55,294 bases of DNA. Origin: Oscillospiraceae bacterium (GTDB lineage Bacteria > Bacillota > Clostridia > Oscillospirales > Acutalibacteraceae). The stretch lies in assembly GCA_009779495.1 (NCBI GenBank), contig WRED01000009.1, forward strand, positions 1-55,294. The letters are read 5' to 3'. The position numbers and the translations under genes were made by a program. This document shows, in pieces, positions 1-6,204 of the stretch. A model generated the notes under the pieces. That model was not told the DNA's origin and did no database searches. It worked only from the letters and a program-made list of their open reading frames with translations. Within the stretch, counting starts at the first letter, position 1. Every line of letters starts with the position of its first letter.

Positions 1-792
1 ATAACAGACTTCAAAGCACCATACGGCAAAGCCCGCCCATATCAAGCCCAACAACGCACCCTTGAACGCAAAGGCGCGACCGGGGATGAAGGGCAGCAGA
101 ATGGGCGTTACTACCGTTCCGACCAGTATCATTCCCGCATACGCAATAAAATCATAAAGCCCGAACGGTTTTGGCACAAATAAATTCAACAAGAACATCA
201 AGCCAAAAACATAAAGGGTTTTTCGGGCGGCGGGGACAATTTCAATCGGTGTTAATATAAGCCTGTCACACATAGTAAATTTGACGGTTCGCATTTCATC
301 CGTTGCCTTGTCACCAGCTTGTAAAAACGATTTAATGTCCTTCGCACGAACGGGGCCAAAAACAACGGAAAACCCAGTGCGCTTTGTAACTTCATAACCA
401 CTGATGCCGGACGCGCCAAGCTGTGGCAGAATCAGTTTTTTGTGAGCCACAATTTTTGAAAGTTCCACCGCTTCAATGCGGTTTACCAATTCATCCGTTC
501 CGAATGTGCCTTTACCTGCCGCGCACCACACATTCACGCCTTTGGTATCAAGTATCAAAAGCCAGCAATCCACGCTGGATAATTCCTTCCGTAAACTGTC
601 AAAGGTCAATTTATAATTCGCGCTCACTAAAACAGGAGCGTTTTTGTCCGGCTTGCCAATGGCGTAAATGCCCGGCTCCACCGTATAATGGTTATGGCGG
701 TGTGGCTGATTGTCAAAGGATTTAATATAACTGAGGAGGGCGCAAAAAATGACAACAAATAAAAAGAGCTTATTTCTATTGCTGGGGGCCAG
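1..792 (-). CDS. hgcA: HgcA-family corrinoid membrane protein (mercury methylation type), partial
   Basis: Read on the minus strand, the frame is open from a stop at 868-870 down to base 1, so the C-terminus lies outside the window. It encodes VEPGIYAIGKP, then SANYKLTFDSL, LDTKGVNVWCAAGKGTFGT (the motif N-V-W-C-A-A-G-K is at 511-534), LILPQLGA and FGPVRAKDI, followed by hydrophobic segments including PFIPGRAFAFKG. This order, a CdhD-like corrinoid domain with the cap-helix Cys and then a membrane domain, is that of HgcA, which passes a methyl group from a corrinoid to Hg(II). A hydrophobic stretch at about 715-770 precedes the conserved part. No ATG, GTG or TTG is in frame upstream of the conserved region, so the natural 5' end seems lost at the junction with the recombinase remnant. 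HgcB, if present, would lie off the left edge. Family assignment is firm; methylating activity is not shown. Confidence 0.85.
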   Translation of the reverse strand, partial: MAPSNRNKLFLFVVIFCALLSYIKSFDNQPHRHNHYTVEPGIYAIGKPDKNAPVLVSANYKLTFDSLRKELSSVDCWLLILDTKGVNVWCAAGKGTFGTDELVNRIEAVELSKIVAHKKLILPQLGASGISGYEVTKRTGFSVVFGPVRAKDIKSFLQAGDKATDEMRTVKFTMCDRLILTPIEIVPAARKTLYVFGLMFLLNLFVPKPFGLYDFIAYAGMILVGTVVTPILLPFIPGRAFAFKGALLGLIWAGFAVWCFEVCY

Positions 793-800
793 CTTAGTGA

Positions 801-1262
801 CCCAAGCGACAACAACCCTTTGAGGCGGTTCAAACTGAGATTGCGCGGCGGGCGGCGAATTACCGGCCTAAAGCCAAAGCCCCGCCGACGCCTTATCCGT
901 TTACGGGATTGATAAAATGCGGAATTTGCGGAGCTGCTTACCGCCGCAAACACGCCAACGCGGGCAGCAAATATGAAAAAATTGTATGGATTTGCGAAAC
1001 ATACAACACCCTCGGCAAATCCGCCTGCGCCAGCCAGCAGATACCCGAAGATGTTCTTTTAGAAAAAACGGCGGCGATTGGCGGGCTTGATAATATCGCC
1101 GAAATTCTCGTACCTGACCGCTTCCGCCTTACCTTTATATTAAAAGACGGCGCACGGCATGAAACCGAATGGCGGCACCGCTCCCGCAGCGAAAGCTGGA
1201 CGGATGAGATGAAACAACAAGCCGCTGAACGCGCAAAGAAAGGCGGGACGTACAATGGCTAA
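801..1262 (+). pseudogene. Serine recombinase C-terminal fragment
   Basis: The open frame carries FEAVQTEIARR, then a zinc-ribbon segment (IKCGICGAAY, a WIC cysteine and KSACASQQIPEDVL) and a short C-terminal tail. This is the recombinase zinc-ribbon region seen in large serine recombinases of Clostridia, without the N-terminal resolvase domain or most of the recombinase domain. An in-frame stop at 798-800 closes the frame upstream, and homology seems to begin near 813, next to the point where the hgcA-like gene loses its start. A TTG at 909 could still allow translation of 117 residues. The end overlaps the start of the next, intact recombinase by 8 bp, the arrangement usual for tandem recombinase genes at the end of integrated elements. 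I read it as the broken remnant of the first of two tandem recombinases. Confidence 0.75.
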
Positions 1263-2835
1263 CGTAAAAATGATACCGGCGAAAAAGACGCTCTATGCCT
1301 CTGCCGGGCAAGCGGCAAATTACGCCGTCAAACGGCGGACAGCCGGATACGCAAGGGTCTCTACGGACAAAGAAGAGCAGGAATCCAGCTTTGAGGCTCA
1401 GGTCAAGTATTATACCGATTACATACAAAGCCGCTCCGATTGGATATACTGCGGCCTGTACTCGGACGAGGGCATATCGGCCACATCCACAGCAAAGCGG
1501 GAGGGCTTTAAGCAAATGGTCGCCGACGCCCTTGACGGGAAGCTGGATTTGATTATTACGAAAAGTGTGAGCCGCTTTGCGAGGAACACGATAGATTCCC
1601 TCCAAACCGTCCGCGCCCTCAAGGAAAAAGGCGTCGAGATTTTTTTTGAGAAGGAAGGGATATATACCTTTGACGGCAAGGGCGAACTGCTGATAACTAT
1701 AATGTCGAGCCTGGCGCAGGAAGAGTCCAGAAACATATCCGAAAACACCACATGGGGTCAGCGGCGGCGTTTCGCCGACGGCAAGGTGACCATGGCTTTC
1801 GGTCAATTCCTCGGTTACGACAAAGGCGAGGACGGCAAGCCGGTAATCAATGAGGACGAGGCTCAAATCGTCCGACTGATATACAGGCTTTTCATTGAGG
1901 GGAAAACGCCCTCGGCGATTGGACGGTATTTAACAAATCTTGGCATACCCACGCCGGGCGGCAAGGAGGTCTGGCAGACCTCGGTCATCCGCTCTATTTT
2001 GAGCCAAGAGAAATATGCCGGGAATGCCTTATTGCAGAAGGGTTTTACGGTGGATTTTTTAACAAAATCCCGCAAGAAAAACGAAGGCGAGATACCGCAG
2101 TTTTGGGTCGAGGGCAGCCATCCGGCGATTATTTCGGTGGATGAATGGGAGACCGTTCAAGCCGAACTGGAGCGGCGGAACGCCCTCGGCAGGCCTATGG
2201 GCTGCCACAGCCCCTTCTCAACGAGAATAGTCTGCTCCTGTTGCAACGGATATTTTGGCAGCAAGGTTTGGGGGAGTAATACCAAGTACCGCCGCGTCAT
2301 TTGGAGATGCAACGATAAATACAAGGGCGACGTCCGCTGCACAACGCCCCATGTCACCGAGGAAGACATCAAGACGCGGTTTCTGACGGTTTGGAATCAT
2401 ATGGCGGGCAACAAAGAGACGCTCATCGCCGACTGCAAGGATGCCAAAACCCTCATCTGTGATTGCAAGGCAATCAATAAAGAGATTGCTGAACTGGAGC
2501 GCGAGGCGGAGGTGGCGGCGGAATTATCCCGCAAGGCCATTTATGAGAACGCCCGAACTGCTCAAAATCAAGAGGAATTCAACGAGCGCAACAACGGCTA
2601 CCTCAACCGCCAGCGCGCCACCATGGAGCGGATTGAATCGCTGGAAGTCGAAAAACGCCGCCGCCAGCACAAGGGGCGGATACTGGAAACCTTCATTCGA
2701 AACCTTGAAAAAAGCCCGGAGGCGCTCACAGAGTTTGACGAAAAGCTCTGGACGGTTTCCGTCGACAGGGTGACGGTGACAACCGACGGCAGACTGATAT
2801 TCCGCTTCTTGGACGGGACTGAGGTCGAGGGTTAA
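1255..2835 (+). CDS. Large serine recombinase (site-specific integrase)
   Basis: The 526-residue product has a resolvase N-terminal domain (residues 30-175; YARVST places the nucleophile at Ser36, with SVSRFARNT near 104), a recombinase domain (LFIEGKTPSAIGRYL, about 215-300), a zinc ribbon (CSCCNGYFG near 327, then a WRC cysteine and a further Cys), and a charged coiled-coil segment at about 410-460. It would cut and rejoin DNA at att sites through a serine phosphodiester to insert or excise a mobile element. The length is normal for the family, so the gene looks intact. It overlaps the truncated recombinase upstream by 8 bp and is followed by a terminator. No cargo genes of an element remain on its right before tRNA-Ser; the rest of any element is missing or lies elsewhere. 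Confidence 0.93.
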   Translation: MANVKMIPAKKTLYASAGQAANYAVKRRTAGYARVSTDKEEQESSFEAQVKYYTDYIQSRSDWIYCGLYSDEGISATSTAKREGFKQMVADALDGKLDLIITKSVSRFARNTIDSLQTVRALKEKGVEIFFEKEGIYTFDGKGELLITIMSSLAQEESRNISENTTWGQRRRFADGKVTMAFGQFLGYDKGEDGKPVINEDEAQIVRLIYRLFIEGKTPSAIGRYLTNLGIPTPGGKEVWQTSVIRSILSQEKYAGNALLQKGFTVDFLTKSRKKNEGEIPQFWVEGSHPAIISVDEWETVQAELERRNALGRPMGCHSPFSTRIVCSCCNGYFGSKVWGSNTKYRRVIWRCNDKYKGDVRCTTPHVTEEDIKTRFLTVWNHMAGNKETLIADCKDAKTLICDCKAINKEIAELEREAEVAAELSRKAIYENARTAQNQEEFNERNNGYLNRQRATMERIESLEVEKRRRQHKGRILETFIRNLEKSPEALTEFDEKLWTVSVDRVTVTTDGRLIFRFLDGTEVEG

Positions 2836-2848
2836 TATATATTTTTAT

Positions 2849-2885
2849 GAACAGTTTGCTGATGTGGCAGGCTGTTCTTTTTTTT
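2849..2885 (+). terminator. Rho-independent terminator after the recombinase
   Basis: GAACAG pairs with CTGTTC (2849-2854 with 2872-2877), with further GC/GC pairing inside, followed by eight T residues. Confidence 0.7.
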
Positions 2886-2898
2886 GCTAAAATCTAAA

Positions 2899-3042
2899 TT
2901 TTAACGGCTTTTCGGGATTTAGGGTGCATGGCTGATTTTTCGGGTGCAGCCGTTAAAAGATACCCCTGTTTTCGGCATTTTTTCGTAGTTTTCTGTTTTC
3001 GAGCGATTTTGAGGCTCCATACGCAAGCCTATCTTTTAACGG
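2899..3042. repeat. Three copies of TTTTAACGG around a GGGTGC motif
   Basis: TTTTAACGG is at 2899-2907 and 3034-3042 in direct orientation and inverted at 2950-2958. Each is near a GGGTGC(A/G) motif (2922, 2942, 3044). The cluster lies 65-210 bp after the intact recombinase stop, a usual place for recombinase binding or att half-sites. No gene is visible between 2836 and 3138. Confidence 0.35.
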
Positions 3043-3085
3043 AGGGTGCGCCGTTTTCCTTGACACACTGCGGTTTTCGGGGCAT

Positions 3086-3130
3086 AAGGAAAACCCTAAA
3101 TTGAAAACTGTTCGTTTATCAATTTAGGGT
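3086..3130 (-). terminator. Terminator of the tRNA-Ser transcript
   Basis: A 12-bp perfect inverted repeat (ACCCTAAATTGA at 3093-3104 with its complement at 3119-3130) starts 8 nt after the tRNA 3' end on the minus strand and is followed by TTTTCCTT. Confidence 0.75.
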
Positions 3131-3138
3131 TATCTCTG

Positions 3139-3229
3139 TGGCGGAGAAGGAGAGACTCGAACTCTCGCGCCGGTTTCCCGACCTACGCCCTTAGCAGGGG
3201 CGCCTCGTCACCAACTTGAGTACTTCTCC
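3139..3229 (-). tRNA. tRNA-Ser (anticodon GCU)
   Basis: The minus strand gives a class II tRNA. Acceptor arms GGAGAAG and CTTCTCC pair (3223-3229 with 3143-3149), the anticodon loop holds GCU (plus-strand AGC at 3193-3195), a long variable arm follows, and the T arm holds GTTCGAGTC. The discriminator G and CCA are encoded (3139-3142). It has its own promoter and terminator. Confidence 0.95.
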
Positions 3230-3304
3230 ATGGCAACAAATCATTATCATTTTTTCTGAAAGGGCACAACTTCGCGTAAAAAAATTACCCGTGCCTTATG
3301 CCAT

Positions 3305-3333
3305 AGTATAACGCATATCTTATGTTTTGTCAA
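3305..3333 (-). promoter_or_regulatory. Sigma-A promoter of tRNA-Ser
   Basis: On the minus strand TTGACA (3328-3333) and TATACT (3305-3310) are 17 bp apart, about 75 nt upstream of the tRNA 5' end. Confidence 0.8.
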
Positions 3334-3383
3334 GCAAAAAAATTTTGAAAAATGCAAAAAATAATTAAATTTGAATATGCCTG

Positions 3384-3392
3384 TGTTATAAT
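3384..3392 (+). promoter_or_regulatory. Extended -10 promoter of the PfkB kinase gene
   Basis: TGTTATAAT matches an extended -10 element (TGn-TATAAT). No good -35 box is seen. The start codon is about 40 nt downstream. Confidence 0.55.
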
Positions 3393-3430
3393 GTTTTAGA
3401 ATTATAACGCACGGGAGCATGAATAATACG

Positions 3431-4366
3431 ATGAACGTAATTACGGTAACACTCAACCCCTGTATCGACGAAACTGTCGAGCTTCAGGAACTGTGTCTCG
3501 GCGAAACGAACAGGGCGGAGGAAATACGGCGCGATGTCGGAGGAAAAGGGATAAATGTCTCAAAGATCCTGCGCAGCTTTGGGATACCGTCCGTCGCGAC
3601 GGGGATTTTGGCGGGCGAAAAAGGACGGTATATCGAAAGGAACCTCCAGACAGAGGGGATCGAAAGCCGCTTTGTTTTCACTTTGGGCGAAACCCGGACA
3701 AATTTCAAGATTTTTGATCAGAGTAAGGGTCTTATGACGGAGATCAACGCGCCGGGCGCCAATGTGGGGAACGCTTACGATAAATTCAGAAGTATGCTGA
3801 TCTCCATGCTGCCGCACTGCGATGTGCTTGTACTCTCAGGCAGCGTTCCGAGCGATATCGGCGATGCCGTGTATCACGAGTTGACGAAGCTGGCTAAAAG
3901 CTATGGCGTGAAAGTCATTTTGGACGCTGACGGCGAAAAGATGCGGCGCGGCCTGGAGGCCTGCCCGTTTGCCATAAAGCCGAACCGGCCGGAGTTTGAA
4001 CGGATAGTCGGGCGCGAACTGCGCGATATAGACGAAATTATCGCCGAAGCAAGAAAGATAGCCGATGGCGGAGTGGAGATGGTCGTGGTTTCGCTTGGCG
4101 GGGAGGGAGCCGTTTTCGTGCGCGACGAGCTTGTCGTGCGGACCAAGTCTCTTCCCGTGCAGGTGAAATCGGCGGCAGGAGCGGGGGACGCTATGGTCGG
4201 TACGCTGATCTACGCCATGAAGAAAAAATATCCGCTGACCGAGACGGCGAAGCTCATGACAGCCGCAGGCTCGATCACCGTGGCGAAAGCCGGCACACAG
4301 GTCGCGACTTTCGGGGAAGTTGCCGCGAATTATGAACGGGTGGAAACGAAAGTTTTGTTCTTTTAA
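3431..4366 (+). CDS. 1-phosphofructokinase-type PfkB kinase
   Basis: The product (311 residues) starts MNVITVTLNPCID, the usual opening of 1-phosphofructokinase and tagatose-6-phosphate kinase. It has GGKGINVSKIL near residue 37, the PfkB signature AAGAGDAMVGT near 248 with the catalytic Asp, and the sugar-binding NPCIDETV. It would phosphorylate a hexose 1- or 6-phosphate to the bisphosphate in the cytoplasm. An in-frame ATG at 3419 exists, but the GGGAG at 3413-3417 is only 1 nt before it, and the family start matches 3431, so I chose 3431; the spacing there (13 nt) is long. No PTS fructose genes or regulator adjoin it, so fruK and lacC cannot be told apart. It is divergent from tRNA-Ser. 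Confidence 0.88.
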   Translation: MNVITVTLNPCIDETVELQELCLGETNRAEEIRRDVGGKGINVSKILRSFGIPSVATGILAGEKGRYIERNLQTEGIESRFVFTLGETRTNFKIFDQSKGLMTEINAPGANVGNAYDKFRSMLISMLPHCDVLVLSGSVPSDIGDAVYHELTKLAKSYGVKVILDADGEKMRRGLEACPFAIKPNRPEFERIVGRELRDIDEIIAEARKIADGGVEMVVVSLGGEGAVFVRDELVVRTKSLPVQVKSAAGAGDAMVGTLIYAMKKKYPLTETAKLMTAAGSITVAKAGTQVATFGEVAANYERVETKVLFF

Positions 4367-4370
4367 TCTC

Positions 4371-4508
4371 TTTTAGACTTTTATATTGACTTTGAATTTT
4401 CAAACCTCTCCGGCACTGCGTGCCACGTCCCCTTGTAGGGAAAGCTTGAGCGGCCGGCAACCACTGCCTCTCCTGCAAAGGGAGATGGCGCGTAGCGCCG
4501 GAGGGGTT
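4371..4508. repeat. Palindromic repeat, copy A (degenerate) with conserved flank
   Basis: The left arm CCTCTCCGGCACTGCGTGCC (from 4405) and right arm GGCGCGTAGCGCCGGAGG (to about 4505) are inverted copies, with inner CTCCCCTTG-like arms that have diverged. The flank at 4371-4404 (AGACTTTTATATTGACTTTG) is nearly the same as that of copy B. From 4509 to 4624 only a short hairpin (GGCGCG...CGCGCC near 4520-4540) and an AGGAGG site are seen. Confidence 0.8.
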
Positions 4509-4624
4509 ATTTAAAAGAACGGCGCGTTGGATCGCCGCGCCCTACAATTTTGCGCATTGCGCACCTCCATATGAATACAGGTTCTAAAATCTACAGTCTA
4601 AATCTAAATTAGGAGGTATACATT

Positions 4625-5662
4625 ATGTCATTTATCAATCTGCCCGAATCCATACGCCGCGCGGCGGCCATCCTGGAAAGCGTGGTCCTGTTCCTTACGG
4701 TGCTTTTCAGCACGGGAGCGCTGGCGGAGATCAACGACTACCCCAAAGCGCTCGACGGCATGGGGATCTTTGAAAACACCGTGAAAGATTCCTATCCGCA
4801 AACCGCTGTTCACAACATTGTACTCGGGCACTTCATGACCGAAGTATCCGGGGAAACCGTCGTCCTGCGCAAAACGCCCAAATGCCTGATCATCGGCTAC
4901 GACGGCGCGAGGGCCGACGCGCTGGTGAACACCATAAACATGGAGGGCGCCGGCGTTAAAGCCCTGCTCTCTGACGGCGGTCATATCTACAACATGTATA
5001 CCGGCGGCAAAAGGGCTGACAGCCTGCTTGATTTCGGCGCGCTCTCCCGTTTTCAGGACACGTCTACCGCGCCGGGCTGGACGACCATGCTCACCGGCAA
5101 ATGGGCGGCGGAGGCCGACGGCAAGGGTCATGGCGTGACGGGCAACGGCATCCCGAAGAATCCCGAAACAAAGCTGGTGTTTACAGAGCTTCTTGATTTG
5201 GGTCACGTCCAAAAGACATCTTTCATCGTATCCTGGGGCGGACATTTCAAGGACGAAAACTCCAGCTACAAAAATAACGACATCGCCTACTGCGAGGAAA
5301 AGGGATACGACGCCAAGTGGATAACGACCTCGAACGACGAAGAAACCTTTGCGGAGACACTGGCGGAGGTTGGGAAAGCTGACGGCGCGGACGTGATCAT
5401 GTGTATTCTGGAGCACTGCGACCACACGGGCCACAGCGCCGGATTCGGCAACCACGCCCCGGAATACGTTGACGCGATAAAGGCGTCCGAGCGCGACGCC
5501 TACGCGCTTATAGAGGCGGTCAAGGCACGCGATACATATGACGACGAGGATTGGCTCATCATCATCACCGCCGACCACGGCGGGTTCGGAACGGGTCACG
5601 GCCCGCAGTTTGCGACGGCGCGGCAGGTGTTTTTAGCGGTGAATAAAGAAGTTTTTGCGTAA
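4625..5662 (+). CDS. Membrane-anchored type I phosphodiesterase / alkaline phosphatase superfamily protein
   Basis: The 345-residue product begins with a charged segment and a hydrophobic helix (about 16-36, ending VLFLTVLFSTGALA), so the enzyme is probably tethered outside the cell. The catalytic domain has the superfamily metal and nucleophile motifs: IIGYDGARADAL (about 89-100), STAPGWTTMLTGKW (about 148-161, Thr nucleophile), CDHTGHSAGFG and ITADHGGFGTGHG (about 314-326). Members hydrolyse phosphodiesters, nucleotide pyrophosphates or phosphonates, or transfer phosphoglycerol; the substrate here is unknown. The ATG has a perfect AGGAGG 8 nt upstream. The gene stands alone, between repeat copy A and a strong bidirectional terminator. 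Its anchor ends in a VLF motif like those of the anchored GH16 enzymes further on. Confidence 0.85.
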   Translation: MSFINLPESIRRAAAILESVVLFLTVLFSTGALAEINDYPKALDGMGIFENTVKDSYPQTAVHNIVLGHFMTEVSGETVVLRKTPKCLIIGYDGARADALVNTINMEGAGVKALLSDGGHIYNMYTGGKRADSLLDFGALSRFQDTSTAPGWTTMLTGKWAAEADGKGHGVTGNGIPKNPETKLVFTELLDLGHVQKTSFIVSWGGHFKDENSSYKNNDIAYCEEKGYDAKWITTSNDEETFAETLAEVGKADGADVIMCILEHCDHTGHSAGFGNHAPEYVDAIKASERDAYALIEAVKARDTYDDEDWLIIITADHGGFGTGHGPQFATARQVFLAVNKEVFA

Positions 5663-5673
5663 AAGAAACAAGA

Positions 5674-5729
5674 AAAAAGATATAATGAAAGGGACGGCTT
5701 CTAAACCGTCCCTTTCATTATATCTTTTT
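5674..5729. terminator. Bidirectional terminator
   Basis: A near-perfect hairpin (AAGATATAATGAAAGGGACGG with its complement, about 21 bp stem) is flanked by A-rich and T-rich runs and separates two convergent genes. Confidence 0.9.
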
Positions 5730-5741
5730 ACCTGACCATGG

Positions 5742-6167
5742 CTAATCCCTGACTCCTGACTCCTGCGAAGCAAACCGTGCCCCCATCCACTCATCCAGCT
5801 TTGCCTTGCTGAACACACGCACGACCGCACTCACATCAACTCCCTTTTGCGCGTCAAACGTAACATATGCGCCGTCCAGCTCGCCGCTGTCAATCAAATT
5901 CTCCCAAACCGCGTAATAATGCTGCAGGCCGACATACCACATGGCTTGATTCTCGTCCAGATAATCGGAGTCCGCGCTGTTGACCTGCGCCTCAATGCTG
6001 TCAGGGAAACCAATGTTGCTATTGCCGCCGCTTGAATAATAGTTGTCCGCAAAAGCCTTCGCCAGTATAAAGCAGCCGAGCACTATCGCTATCGACAGCA
6101 GGATATACCCGGCGATATTGCGTGAGCCGGACCTGTAAACGGTTTGATTGGTGGTCTGTTCCATCAT
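5742..6167 (-). CDS. Small membrane protein with an excisionase-like extracellular domain
   Basis: The 141-residue product has an N-terminal basic stretch, one transmembrane helix (about 19-40) and a C-terminal domain of about 75 residues. The domain reads DYLDENQAMWYVGL, then WENLIDSGELDG, then VVRVFSKAKLDEWM. This spacing resembles the small winged-helix of excisionase/MerR-like proteins (helix-turn-helix, wing with RVFSK, final helix), but the positive-inside rule puts it outside the cell. The same domain is in the 187-residue protein at 40425-40988, and both sit directly beside sugar-uptake or glycosidase genes. The gene lies 37 bp after GH3 on the same strand, with GAGG before the ATG, so it is probably co-transcribed. 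I do not recognise a named family and assign no function. Confidence 0.7.
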   Translation of the reverse strand: MMEQTTNQTVYRSGSRNIAGYILLSIAIVLGCFILAKAFADNYYSSGGNSNIGFPDSIEAQVNSADSDYLDENQAMWYVGLQHYYAVWENLIDSGELDGAYVTFDAQKGVDVSAVVRVFSKAKLDEWMGARFASQESGVRD

Positions 6168-6204
6168 GTAACCTCTTTCTGTGTGTTATTTATACGGTGC
6201 GCTC

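Noticed and set aside
749..823. Short plus-strand frame with GAGGAGG and ATG, reading like a signal peptide (MTTNKKSLFLLLG...)
   Set aside because: It is 24 codons long, lies antisense to the hydrophobic N-terminal part of the hgcA frame and runs over the junction; the match to a ribosome site may be chance or the remnant of a lost gene.
1135..1866. 243-codon minus-strand open frame
   Set aside because: Antisense to the serine recombinase gene, with no domain.
3139..3229. tRNA-Ser as attachment site of the recombinase element
   Set aside because: No partial duplicate of the tRNA 3' end is seen in the window, and large serine recombinases seldom use tRNA genes.
4628..5599. 323-codon minus-strand open frame
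   Set aside because: Shadow of the phosphodiesterase gene, whose motifs, anchor and AGGAGG are convincing.
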